This document shows positions 33,598 through 42,285 of a stretch of 64,000 bases of DNA, in pieces. Both the position numbers and the translations under genes were made by a program. Each line of letters starts with the position of its first letter. The first letter of the stretch is position 1. The stretch lies in contig NC_008571.1 in NCBI RefSeq assembly GCF_000060345.1, positions 1,116,001-1,180,000 on the forward strand. Reading direction: 5' to 3'. Below the pieces are notes generated by a model that saw nothing but the letters and a program-made list of their open reading frames with translations, was not told the origin of the DNA and made no database searches. This DNA comes from Christiangramia forsetii KT0803 (lineage in GTDB: Bacteria > Bacteroidota > Bacteroidia > Flavobacteriales > Flavobacteriaceae).

Positions 33598-34145
33598 GGA
33601 TTCAGCTCAATTTTAGCTTTATGATCTTCAAGAATATGAAGATATTTTTCAGAAGAAAAATCGGTTTCATGAAATTCCTGAATTCTGTTTTTCTTCATAC
33701 TTTTTCTTTTTATGCTCTTGGCAAAGCGTCTTATCTGATCGTCGCTTTTTAGAATAAGCCCGGGCACAGCTACAGAATCCCCTTTGTCATTCTTTGCCAC
33801 CATGGTGAAGTAAGAAGAGTTGCAGTGTTTGGTGATCCCAGTCTGGATATTTTCAGCTTCTACACGAATCCCGATGACCATGGAACTGCGTCCTACATAG
33901 TTAACCGAAGCTTTCATGGTTACCAGTTCTCCAATTTCAATTGGTTTTAGAAAGTCTACCGTATCTACACTCGCGGTAACGCAATAAGCCCGGGAATGTT
34001 TGGAAGCACAGGCAAAAGCGATCTGGTCTAACAGGGATAGAATATAGCCTCCGTGAATCTTTCCATTAAAATTGGAATGGGAGGGAAGCATTAATTCTGA
34101 AATTACCACCTGACTTTCTTCTATATTCTTAAATTCTTTCTGCAT
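33594..34145 (-). CDS. Acyl-CoA thioesterase, hotdog fold
   Basis: A 183-residue hotdog-fold thioesterase hydrolysing acyl-CoA. The signature is HSNFNGKIHGGYILSLLDQIAFACASKHS, followed by VTASVDTVDFLKPIEIGELVTMKASVNYVGRSSMVIG. Similar to the YciA/ACOT7 group. It lies in a tightly packed minus-strand run, with 2 nt to the upstream hypothetical gene and a 4-nt overlap with the symporter gene. Confidence 0.9.
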   Translation of the reverse strand: MQKEFKNIEESQVVISELMLPSHSNFNGKIHGGYILSLLDQIAFACASKHSRAYCVTASVDTVDFLKPIEIGELVTMKASVNYVGRSSMVIGIRVEAENIQTGITKHCNSSYFTMVAKNDKGDSVAVPGLILKSDDQIRRFAKSIKRKSMKKNRIQEFHETDFSSEKYLHILEDHKAKIELNP

Positions 34146-34147
34146 AC

Positions 34148-34513
34148 TTATTTTCTAAAATGCGGACTTTCAGATTTCTCTACTTCGGTAATAAAATATT
34201 GCGTGTCTCCCCAAAAAAAGAAAGTCGAAAAACGTTCAATATAGGTAAGTTTGACGTAGTTACCTTCATTTTCCTTTAACTGTGTAATGACTTCGGCATC
34301 CCTGTCTAAAACCGAAAACTGAAAGATTTGTGCACCACTAATTCCCTGGCTAATTTCACCTTCCCATGTTTTAATAACCACCCCTTTGTGGCTGAATTTG
34401 ATCAATTCACCAGTTCGGGTTCCCTCACTATAAGGGACAAAATAGATGAAAGCATAGTAAAGTAGCCACAGAATAAATATGCCGCCAATGATGTATAATA
34501 AGGTCTTTTTCAT
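34148..34513 (-). CDS. Small membrane-anchored hypothetical protein
   Basis: A 121-residue protein with one N-terminal transmembrane helix (about residues 4-28) and a beta-rich outer part (YSEGTRTGELIKFSHKGVVIKTWEGE). Close relatives in databases are often labelled 6-phosphogluconate dehydrogenase; nothing here supports that: no NADP-binding motif and only a quarter of the length. Gene order with the serine hydrolase (1 nt away) and thioesterase suggests one operon. Confidence 0.7.
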   Translation of the reverse strand: MKKTLLYIIGGIFILWLLYYAFIYFVPYSEGTRTGELIKFSHKGVVIKTWEGEISQGISGAQIFQFSVLDRDAEVITQLKENEGNYVKLTYIERFSTFFFWGDTQYFITEVEKSESPHFRK

Positions 34514-34514
34514 T

Positions 34515-35657
34515 CTAAATATTTTTATAAATAAGATTTAGAAACTCTTCAAGTTTTGAAGGCTCCAGCCATCGGGTCACAATTACCATATTATTTTTTT
34601 GATCTACGACGATAAAATTTCCACCAAAACCTGCGGCATAAAAAATATCTTTATCGATATTTTCAATATTACGACTACCTTCTGAATTTAGCCACCACAT
34701 ATATCCATAATTTGGGTTTGGTTTGGAAGCTTCCATGGCTTCAGCGATCAATTCTTCTGAAATTAATTCTTTGTCATTCCATTTTCCGTTATTCATAAAC
34801 AGAAGTCCGAATCTGGCCATGTCCTCTGTATTAATGAACATTCCGCCGCCAGAGTGACCACCACCACTAACAGATTGCATTTTAAGCCCGTCTATAGTAG
34901 TCCATGAATTTTCATACCCAAACCAACGCCAGGATTGAGAAGCGCTAATAGGATCCATAACATTCTCTTTTAGAACTTTTGGTAATGGTTTTCTGAAAAC
35001 ATTTAACAAGGAATAAGCCAATACGTTTACCCGAACATCATTATATTTAAAATGTGTGCCTGGCTCGTTTAGCTCTCTTGATCTCCACTCGTCGATAGTT
35101 TGTTCTTGTGATGGCCTGTCAGCCCAATCGAAACCACCCCAAAGCTGCCCGCTCCAATCTGAATTTTGCTGAAGTAGATGTTTCCAGGTTATTTTGGAAT
35201 TGTGATCTCCCTCAAAAGTATCGTCCCACACATAGTCGCTGACGGCTTCTTCAAAATCGGTAATCAAATTTTTATCTCTGGCGACGAGCGCAGTAGTAGA
35301 TAAAAAACTTTTGGTAACGCTAAAGGTCATATCTACACGTTTTGTATCTCCCCATTTAGCCACCAAATATCCATTTTTCAAGATGATTCCGGCTGGACCT
35401 CCACGTCTTTTAGTGGGACCTGAAATTTCGTGATATGGCTCGTTTTGAAAACCCTTTAAGATCGCCTGTCTAAGATCACGTGATTCTGAATATTCATTGG
35501 ATTTTGCAAATTCGACAGCTGCGGAAAAATTTAAATTATATTCCGAAGCTGGTTTTTCCTGCCATTCTCCTGCTTCGGGAAAATAAAATTCCTGTGCGCT
35601 AAGCTGGAAGAAAAAAAATAGGAGGATAAATGTGGTTAATAGTCTGGTTTTTTTCAT
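34515..35657 (-). CDS. Serine hydrolase, beta-lactamase family
   Basis: A 380-residue exported serine hydrolase of the beta-lactamase/D-ala-D-ala peptidase superfamily. Signal peptide at residues 1-21 (ending FQLSAQ). The active-site SxxK is SVTK (Ser113 to Lys116), the Tyr motif KYNDVRVN, and the C-terminal segment is YAAGFGGNFIVVDQ. It overlaps rmuC by 4 nt (ATGA), so it is translated with it. Substrate unknown; relatives include esterases and peptidases. Confidence 0.85.
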   Translation of the reverse strand: MKKTRLLTTFILLFFFFQLSAQEFYFPEAGEWQEKPASEYNLNFSAAVEFAKSNEYSESRDLRQAILKGFQNEPYHEISGPTKRRGGPAGIILKNGYLVAKWGDTKRVDMTFSVTKSFLSTTALVARDKNLITDFEEAVSDYVWDDTFEGDHNSKITWKHLLQQNSDWSGQLWGGFDWADRPSQEQTIDEWRSRELNEPGTHFKYNDVRVNVLAYSLLNVFRKPLPKVLKENVMDPISASQSWRWFGYENSWTTIDGLKMQSVSGGGHSGGGMFINTEDMARFGLLFMNNGKWNDKELISEELIAEAMEASKPNPNYGYMWWLNSEGSRNIENIDKDIFYAAGFGGNFIVVDQKNNMVIVTRWLEPSKLEEFLNLIYKNI

Positions 35658-37084
35658 TTCAGGTTTAGGGTTTCGTTTTCAGATTCTTCCATTTCGTCTT
35701 CGTCATCATTCTCTGCGCGATTTATTAGTTTTTGATCCAATTGTTTACTGGCTTTTGCACCTAATTTCTTCAATTTTTCAACTCTCCTTATAAGGTTTCC
35801 TTTACCGGTAAGTTTTTTCATGGCACCTTCATAAGAATTTTGAACGGTTCCTATCTGCCTGCCAATCTTAAGTAACTCATCTGTGAGGTTAGTAAAAGAA
35901 TCGTATAAAGCACCAGCCTGAGTAGCGATCTGGATTGCATTCTGCTTTTGCTTTTCATTCTGCCACATACTGTCTATAGTTTTTAAAACCGCGAGTAACG
36001 TAGTTGGTGTAACTATGATAATATTCTTTTCAAAAGCGTCACTGTAAAGACTTGGATATTCATTCGAAGCTATGGCAAATGCAGCTTCAATAGGAATGAA
36101 AAGCAATACAAAATCTGGACTTTCCATTTGATAGAGCGAATGGTAATTTTTATTTCCAAGCTCATTAACCCTGTTTCTAACTGAAATCAAGTGATTTTTA
36201 AGGTGTGTTATCTTTTGATCTTCCTCAGGTTCGTTGATGTAGCGTTCGTAGGCGTTTAATGAAACCTTTGAATCTACCACCATTTTTTTATCGCCAGGAA
36301 GATGAATGATCACATCTGGCATTACTCTTTTACCTTCTTCGGTATTAAAACTTTGCTGAACAAAATACTCGCTGTCTTTCTGGAGTCCGCTTCGTTCCAG
36401 AACTCTTTCCAGAACCATCTCACCCCAGTTACCCTGCATTTTGGTGTCCCCTTTCAAGGCTTTGGTAAGATTGGTGGCATCCTCGCTAATTTTCAAACTC
36501 TGCTCGTTTAGGAATTTTAATTTTTCTCCTAACTCAGCGTGTCTTTTTATAGATTCTGAATCACTTCTGGTTACTTTTTCTTCAAAGTCCTTGATTTTCT
36601 TTTGAAGTGGATCTAGAATATTCTCAATATTCTGTTTGTTTAAACTGGTAAATTTTTCTGATTTCTGATCTAAAATCTTATTGGCGAGATTCTCAAATTC
36701 TTTGGTAAATTTTTCCTGAAGTTTTTCCACTTCAGCTTTTTGTTCTTCATTTCTCTCCTGAAGATTATCAAATTCAGAAATTTTCCGAGTCAATTGTAAA
36801 CTGATATTTTCCTTTTCCCGTCTAATTTCTTCCCGCTCATTTTCAATCTTTTCAATATCAGTATGAGCTTCATTTTTTAACTGCCGAATATCTTCTTTAT
36901 TTTTTTCTAAATTACTGTTTAATTGATTTTTAAGTTCGTCAATCTGAAAGGAAAGTTGATTATTTTTTTCTTCCAGTATTCCTGTTTCAGATTTCGATCT
37001 TAAGCCTGAAATCAGCTTTCCTATATATACTCCAACTCCTAAAGCAACTAAAAATATAAGAGAGATAAGAAGATATTCATTCAT
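35654..37084 (-). CDS. rmuC: DNA recombination protein RmuC
   Basis: A 476-residue protein with an N-terminal membrane helix (residues 5-22), a long coiled-coil stretch (about 30-210) and the RmuC nuclease-like domain: KMQGNWGEMVLERVLERSGL, MPDVIIHLPGDKKMVVDSKVSL and YPSLYSDAFEKNIIIVTPTTL. RmuC limits DNA inversions and contributes to defence-like DNA processing in E. coli. It is the first gene of a minus-strand run of up to six genes ending at 32144. Confidence 0.93.
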   Translation of the reverse strand: MNEYLLISLIFLVALGVGVYIGKLISGLRSKSETGILEEKNNQLSFQIDELKNQLNSNLEKNKEDIRQLKNEAHTDIEKIENEREEIRREKENISLQLTRKISEFDNLQERNEEQKAEVEKLQEKFTKEFENLANKILDQKSEKFTSLNKQNIENILDPLQKKIKDFEEKVTRSDSESIKRHAELGEKLKFLNEQSLKISEDATNLTKALKGDTKMQGNWGEMVLERVLERSGLQKDSEYFVQQSFNTEEGKRVMPDVIIHLPGDKKMVVDSKVSLNAYERYINEPEEDQKITHLKNHLISVRNRVNELGNKNYHSLYQMESPDFVLLFIPIEAAFAIASNEYPSLYSDAFEKNIIIVTPTTLLAVLKTIDSMWQNEKQKQNAIQIATQAGALYDSFTNLTDELLKIGRQIGTVQNSYEGAMKKLTGKGNLIRRVEKLKKLGAKASKQLDQKLINRAENDDEDEMEESENETLNLK

Positions 37085-37160
37085 GAAATTCGTGGTTTTC
37101 TCAAAGATACTTATTTAAGAATTTTAGAGAAGAGAGTAAGAGAAAAATTCAGGGGCTTTT

Positions 37161-37952
37161 CTATTTTATTTTAAAGCTGGAAGATCCTTTGTCGAACCGA
37201 ATTAGGTGTTCGGGAAACAGATCATTCAAAGCATTAGATCTAATAAGTTCTTCCGGAGTTCCGAATAAAGCTTTATTTTCTTTCAGTATCAATAGTTTAT
37301 CACACAGTTGCAATGCCAGATTTATTTCGTGGGAAGCAAATAAAATAGCCTTATTAGTTTCCTTACTTAGTTGCTTAAGTAACTTTAAAACATAAGCTTT
37401 GTGATAAAGATCCAGGTGCGTAGTAGGTTCGTCCAAAATGATCAAAGAAGTATCCTGTGCAAGTGCTCTGGCAATAAGAACTTTCTGAAATTGACCATCG
37501 CTTAGCTCGTGACACTTCCTGTTTTTCAGATCTTCAATATTGACCAGTTTGATGGCGTACATTATTTTTTTCAGGTCATTCTTGGTGAGTCTACCAATCC
37601 AATTTGTATATGGTTGTCTACCTAAAGCTACCAGTTCTATTACACTCAGATTTTTTGAAAGCATTTGCTCGGTTAGCACTAAACTTATGTCTTTTGCCAA
37701 TTTGTCAGGCTCTGTTTCCGAGAGTTTATTTTTAGATATAAAAACCTGACCATCAATATTTTGAATTATACCACTTAATGTTTTGAGTAAGGTGGATTTT
37801 CCAGCACCGTTTACTCCAATAACAGCGACCAACTCACCTGAATTTATTTCAATATTTATCCCGGAAGCAACAATTTGTTGTTTTTTTTTCTTCCTGTAAC
37901 CTATGCTAAGGTTTTCGGTTTTAAGGACAATATTTGAGGTTTCTGAACTCAT
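37161..37952 (-). CDS. btuD: Vitamin B12 ABC importer ATPase
   Basis: A 263-residue ABC ATPase of the FecE/BtuD type. Walker A is GVNGAGKST, the signature LSDGQFQKVLIARAL, Walker B SLIILDEPTTHLD, with the H-loop in FASHEINLA. It directly follows the permease gene and the binding-protein gene, forming a minus-strand importer that diverges from a riboswitch-controlled B12 receptor. B12 is therefore the best substrate call, since sequence alone would also fit a siderophore importer. Confidence 0.85.
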   Translation of the reverse strand: MSSETSNIVLKTENLSIGYRKKKKQQIVASGINIEINSGELVAVIGVNGAGKSTLLKTLSGIIQNIDGQVFISKNKLSETEPDKLAKDISLVLTEQMLSKNLSVIELVALGRQPYTNWIGRLTKNDLKKIMYAIKLVNIEDLKNRKCHELSDGQFQKVLIARALAQDTSLIILDEPTTHLDLYHKAYVLKLLKQLSKETNKAILFASHEINLALQLCDKLLILKENKALFGTPEELIRSNALNDLFPEHLIRFDKGSSSFKIK

Positions 37953-38984
37953 CTAAAAATTGAATTTTCTTTTTCTAACAAGTAACCAGATCACTACCGG
38001 TGCTCCAATTAAAGAAGTTATGGCATTTATTGGTAGGCTGAATTCGCTTCCTGGTAATTGGGCAATAATATCGCAAATAAGCATTAATATCGCACCACCA
38101 AAAATTACGGCAGGAACTAAAGTAATATGATTTGCAGAAGGGATAATCTGCCTTATTAAATGCGGTACAGCAAGGCCAACAAACGCTATAGGACCGGCAA
38201 AGGCGGTTATGCTTCCAGCCAGTAAACTAGTAGCTATAATGATCATAAACCGGTTTTTCCTGATGTTTGTACCCAGGCTCCTGGCATATTGCTCACCTAA
38301 CAACAATGAATTCAGGTTTTTGATGCTTCCTATAGCGATCAAAATCCCAATGATCCAGAACAAACCAAGTATTAAAACTTCATTCCAGCTTAAATCTCCT
38401 AAACTTCCATAAGACCAGAAAACGTATTGTTGTAATTGAGAAGCCGGGCTGAAATAGGCCAGAACGCTGACAATCGCTGCAGTAAGACTGGCAAACATTA
38501 ATCCAATGATGAGAATAGCCATGGTATCCCTCAATCTTATAGAAGCTAAAATCACCGCAAATAACACCAATAAACTCCCAAGACTGGAAGCAATTACTAA
38601 GCTCCATTCAGATAATAGAATTGTAGCAAATGAAGCACCAAAAACTGAAGCTCCCATAAAAACGATTGCGACACCAAGACTTGCCCCACTACTGAGTCCC
38701 AATACATAAGGCCCTGCGAGAGGATTTCGGAAAAGTGTTTGCATTAAAAGTCCGCTAACTGCGAGGCCAGAACCTGTGATGATCGCGGTGATCGCCTTTG
38801 GCAGACGGTAATTTAGAATAATATAGCGCCAGGTATTTTTTTCGACTTCAAAACCCAATAAAGATGCGGTTACTTCTTCAATTGGAATATTCACTGAGCC
38901 CAGACTAATATTGAGTAGAGCTGTTATAATAACTGCCAGAAATAGTAAAATAATAGCAATCGTATATTTCTTCTGGTTCAGCAT
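37953..38984 (-). CDS. btuC: Vitamin B12 ABC importer permease
   Basis: A 343-residue FecCD-family permease with about ten transmembrane segments. The family signatures LLMQTLFRNPLAGPYVLGLSSGASLG and AGPIAFVGLAVPHLIR are present. Its start overlaps the binding-protein stop by one base (TAATG), consistent with translational coupling. It sits in the inner membrane and would pair with the adjacent ATPase. Confidence 0.87.
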   Translation of the reverse strand: MLNQKKYTIAIILLFLAVIITALLNISLGSVNIPIEEVTASLLGFEVEKNTWRYIILNYRLPKAITAIITGSGLAVSGLLMQTLFRNPLAGPYVLGLSSGASLGVAIVFMGASVFGASFATILLSEWSLVIASSLGSLLVLFAVILASIRLRDTMAILIIGLMFASLTAAIVSVLAYFSPASQLQQYVFWSYGSLGDLSWNEVLILGLFWIIGILIAIGSIKNLNSLLLGEQYARSLGTNIRKNRFMIIIATSLLAGSITAFAGPIAFVGLAVPHLIRQIIPSANHITLVPAVIFGGAILMLICDIIAQLPGSEFSLPINAITSLIGAPVVIWLLVRKRKFNF

Positions 38985-40117
38985 TAATTAAGCGCTTTAT
39001 AGAATACCTGTTCGTGATCTTTTAAAAGTTCTGGGTGGAAAATAGAAATAAGATCCTTTAAAATAAGGTCAGGGCGTTGTGGACCTAATTCATAAAAGAT
39101 AATTCCGCCGGTTTCTCCCTGGAAAAGGCTTACGCTATAGACCTTTTCATCTTTTACCGCTTTAAATCTCCTGTAATGTTCAGATTCATTGAATAGCTGT
39201 TCATACGAAGTGAATTGACCGGAACTAATCCAATATTCAGCATCTTCTGCTTTTTCCAGCACACTTTCAAAGGCAAGAGACAAACTACCATCGCCTTCGG
39301 TATCAGCGTACAAGTAATTTGCATTAGCATCTTTGATAAACTGAGCCTGCCAGGAATTCCCATAAGGCATATACCAGTTATCATTATACATGGAGCCGCT
39401 AATTACTTTCGGACTGGATTTAGCAGATTTAGCCAATTCCTTCGCCTTAATGTATTCATCTTTGATATTCTGAAAAATTTTTGCAGCTTTTTCTTCTTTC
39501 CCGTAAAGAGCTCCGAAGAACTTGATCCATTCAGCTTTACCTAAAGGAGTTAATTCGGTCCAGTCTCCATTATAAATTACTGGAATGCCTGTCTTTTGTA
39601 TAGTTTCAAAGCTTTTATTAGAAGAGTTTATAGCAAATCCAATGACCACATCGGGAGATAGATCTATAAGAACTTCGGTGTTAATATTTTCATTCTGGCC
39701 TAGTTCTGAAACCGAACCATTTTTTATCAATTTTCTGGTCTTTTCTGAGGAGATATAATTTAATCCCGGAAACCCAGCCAGGGTTTTTTCTTCCTCAAGA
39801 GCTTCTAATGCAGGGATGTGAGTGGTGGAGGTAACTACGATTTTTTTAACCGGCACTTCAACTATTTGATCGTATTCAATATTTTCAGGAATTTCAGCAT
39901 CTTTCTCATTCAATAAATAAATAAATGGATCCTTAGCCTCTGGCCATGGTGTATTTACTTGCATTAAACTATAATCATCAAATTTGGTGATTTGAAAACC
40001 ACGGGCATTCGAGATAACTACTTCTTTTCCTTGTTGAATTTCAGCGGTTTTACCTTCTGATTCATTCTTACAGGAAGAAATACAAAGCAATAGAAATACG
40101 AAAATAATTTTTTTCAA
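38984..40117 (-). CDS. btuF: B12-binding periplasmic lipoprotein
   Basis: A 377-residue ABC substrate-binding protein. The signal MKKIIFVFLLLCISSC has its lipid cysteine at residue 16 and is followed by KNESEGK, not a DDD run, fitting retention in the periplasm. It has the BtuF/TroA-like core: IVVTSTTHIPALEALE, VSELGQNENINTEVLIDLSPDVVIGF. The start is TTG at 40117: the signal peptide begins there and no ATG is near. A TAAGTTTG box lies 55 nt upstream. It diverges from btuB. B12 rather than iron-siderophore binding is inferred from the riboswitch next door. Confidence 0.85.
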   Translation of the reverse strand: MKKIIFVFLLLCISSCKNESEGKTAEIQQGKEVVISNARGFQITKFDDYSLMQVNTPWPEAKDPFIYLLNEKDAEIPENIEYDQIVEVPVKKIVVTSTTHIPALEALEEEKTLAGFPGLNYISSEKTRKLIKNGSVSELGQNENINTEVLIDLSPDVVIGFAINSSNKSFETIQKTGIPVIYNGDWTELTPLGKAEWIKFFGALYGKEEKAAKIFQNIKDEYIKAKELAKSAKSSPKVISGSMYNDNWYMPYGNSWQAQFIKDANANYLYADTEGDGSLSLAFESVLEKAEDAEYWISSGQFTSYEQLFNESEHYRRFKAVKDEKVYSVSLFQGETGGIIFYELGPQRPDLILKDLISIFHPELLKDHEQVFYKALN

Positions 40118-40171
40118 GACGGCTTAATTTGAGTTCAAAAGTAAGATTATTTAAATTTTTGAGGCTGTTAC

Positions 40172-40179
40172 CAAACTTA
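40172..40179 (-). promoter_or_regulatory. btuFCD promoter -7 box
   Basis: TAAGTTTG on the minus strand matches TAnnTTTG exactly, 55 nt before the btuF start. The box for btuB lies only 6 nt away on the other strand, so the two promoters are back to back and the btuF leader is too short for its own B12 riboswitch. Confidence 0.6.
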
Positions 40180-40185
40180 TTTGTT

Positions 40186-40193
40186 TAATTTTG
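40186..40193 (+). promoter_or_regulatory. btuB promoter -7 box
   Basis: TAATTTTG matches TAnnTTTG exactly and places the start of transcription near 40200, just before the cobalamin riboswitch. Confidence 0.6.
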
Positions 40194-40204
40194 CCTCGAA
40201 ATTT

Positions 40205-40393
40205 TGGTTCAGCATCGATTTATTTCTGTGCGGATTAAAAGGGAATCAGGGAGAAGTGTAAACTTCAAAAACCTGAGCTGTTCCCGCAACTGTAAGCTTT
40301 GCCCGCAAGGGTGGCTGCAATAATTCTTCAAACCACTGTTCTTAGGAATGGGAAGGTGAATTGCAGTACGTGAGCCAGGAGACCTGCCTGAAT
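40205..40393 (+). ncRNA. Cobalamin riboswitch
   Basis: The B12-responsive leader of btuB. Conserved parts: AAAAGGGAATCAGGG (about 40237-40251), GCTGTTCCCGCAACTGTAA (40277-40295) and the B12 box GCCAGGAGACCTGCC (40374-40388). The CTGCC at the end of the B12 box could alternatively pair with GGCAG at 40430-40434, three bases ahead of the btuB ATG, suggesting control of translation initiation. No terminator hairpin with a T run is seen between the box and the ATG. Adenosyl- versus methylcobalamin preference is not clear. Confidence 0.92.
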
Positions 40394-40437
40394 TTCAACC
40401 AGTATCGAGTGACTTTCGGGATAAAGGTCGGCAGATT

Positions 40438-42273
40438 ATGAACAGAAACTTATATCTTTTATTCGCTTTATTTATTTGTGGTTGCCTACACGCAACGGCA
40501 CAAAACGATTCTATCAACTGGCTTGATGAAGTTAGACTTAGTGATGTAAAACTTCAACAATTTTCTACCGGAAAACATATCAATGAACTTTCAGATTCAT
40601 TGCTCATAAAAAATCAACCTCAGTTAACCGAAATTCTAAGCTTTAATTCATCTATTTACTTCAAAGAAAATGGACGTGGAATGGTTTCGTCCCCTTCGTT
40701 TCGTGGTACTACTGCTTCACAAATCGCTGTTGTATGGAACGGTATCAATATTAATTCGCAATTCAACGGTCAGCTTGATTTTAATACTGTAAATACGGGC
40801 GCTTATGATCAGATTTCTGTTAGAGGAGGAGGAGGGAGTGTGGTGTATGGTACAGGAGCTATAGGTGGAAGTGTTCATTTAAATAATTCCTTATCGTTTA
40901 AGAAAAAGCAGGAACATCAACTTCTCTTGCAATATGGGAGTTTTAATACAATAGATGCACGTTATAATTTTAAACTGGCCAAAAATAAGTGGAGTTTAAA
41001 TTTGGCACTTTCCAGAAATAGCAGTGATAATGATTATGATTATCCAAATGAGCGTGGCAAAAATCTTAATGGGGAGTATTCTAATAATAGTGTGAATGTT
41101 GCTTTTGGGTATCGCTTTAATTCAGCTAATACACTGAAAATTATTAGTGAGCTCTATGATGGTGAACGTCATTTCTCATTAATTCGTCCAACAGAAAATA
41201 AAACTAAATACAGGGATCTTAATAATCGGAATTTACTGGAATGGAATAGTGAGTTTTCAAATTTTAAACAAATTACAAGTCTTGCTTTTTTACGGGAAGA
41301 TTATCAGTATTTCGCGAATATTGATTCTGATACTTATTCTTACGGAACCGCAAAAAGCTATATAGCCAAGTATGACCTGGGTTATAACCTGAATTCAGAT
41401 GTACTTTTAAATACTGTGGTACAGAATACATATACTGATGGAGAGGGCAGTAATATAGCAAATAACGATCGTAATATTTTATCTGTAGCTATTCTTGGGA
41501 AGCATTCAATAACCCAGAGCTTACAGTATGAGGCTGGATTAAGAAAGGAAATAACCGGAAATTATGAGAGCCCGATTTTATTTTCATTCGGAGCAAATTA
41601 TAAGATGAACGATTTCTATACACTGAAATTGAATGCCTCAAAGAATTTCAGAATCCCAACGTATAATGATTTATACTGGTCTTCAGCAGGAAACCCAGAT
41701 CTGGATCCCGAAACATCATTACAGGCCGAGCTAGGAAATCATTTTCGCTTTGAAAATATGGAGGCGGGGATTAGCATGTATTATAATGATGTGAGCGACA
41801 TGATACGGTGGCTTCCCGGAGGGGACGGTATATGGCGACCCCGAAATGAGGATAAAGTTAACATCTATGGACTGGAATCTTTTGTGAACTGTAAAAAATC
41901 ATTTTCTAAGGAAACCAACTTAATAGCCCGAGCCAGCTACGCTTATACTATTTCTAAAAATTCGGAAACCAATAAGCAGTTAATCTATGTTCCCTATCAT
42001 AAAGTAACGGGAAATCTGAGCTATCAAATTCATCAATTTACACCTTTTCTTCAAGTACTTTATAATGGTTCAGTGTACACCAGAACAGATTATAGTGAGC
42101 AGCTTTCGGGCTATTTTTTAGCTAACCTGGGAATGTCTTATACCATCGATAAAGAAAGAGATTGGGAATTAGGTGGGAGAGTAAATAACTTATTTAATAC
42201 TGAATACCAAAACGTCGAAGACCGGTGGATGCCGGGAATCAATTTTAATCTTTATATAAATTTCAAATTTTAA
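40438..42273 (+). CDS. btuB: TonB-dependent vitamin B12 receptor
   Basis: An outer-membrane gated beta-barrel of 611 residues that imports cobalamin with TonB energy. The signal peptide ends at HATAQ. The plug domain holds NELSDSLLIKNQPQLTEILSF and SSPSFRGTTASQIAVVWNGININ with RGGGGSVVYGTGAIGGSVH; the barrel ends GINFNLYINFKF with a C-terminal aromatic. It lacks a carboxypeptidase-like N-terminal extension. Control by the cobalamin riboswitch directly upstream supports the B12 assignment. The beta-propeller lipoprotein gene follows by 12 nt. Confidence 0.93.
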   Translation: MNRNLYLLFALFICGCLHATAQNDSINWLDEVRLSDVKLQQFSTGKHINELSDSLLIKNQPQLTEILSFNSSIYFKENGRGMVSSPSFRGTTASQIAVVWNGININSQFNGQLDFNTVNTGAYDQISVRGGGGSVVYGTGAIGGSVHLNNSLSFKKKQEHQLLLQYGSFNTIDARYNFKLAKNKWSLNLALSRNSSDNDYDYPNERGKNLNGEYSNNSVNVAFGYRFNSANTLKIISELYDGERHFSLIRPTENKTKYRDLNNRNLLEWNSEFSNFKQITSLAFLREDYQYFANIDSDTYSYGTAKSYIAKYDLGYNLNSDVLLNTVVQNTYTDGEGSNIANNDRNILSVAILGKHSITQSLQYEAGLRKEITGNYESPILFSFGANYKMNDFYTLKLNASKNFRIPTYNDLYWSSAGNPDLDPETSLQAELGNHFRFENMEAGISMYYNDVSDMIRWLPGGDGIWRPRNEDKVNIYGLESFVNCKKSFSKETNLIARASYAYTISKNSETNKQLIYVPYHKVTGNLSYQIHQFTPFLQVLYNGSVYTRTDYSEQLSGYFLANLGMSYTIDKERDWELGGRVNNLFNTEYQNVEDRWMPGINFNLYINFKF

Positions 42274-42285
42274 TTCTAACTAACA

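Noticed and set aside
34148-34513. 6-phosphogluconate dehydrogenase label for the small membrane protein
   Set aside because: 121 residues with a membrane helix and no nucleotide-binding motif cannot be this enzyme.
35654-37084. Defence island around rmuC
   Set aside because: RmuC can appear near defence genes, but its neighbours here are a hydrolase, thioesterase and symporter with no nuclease, toxin or restriction genes.
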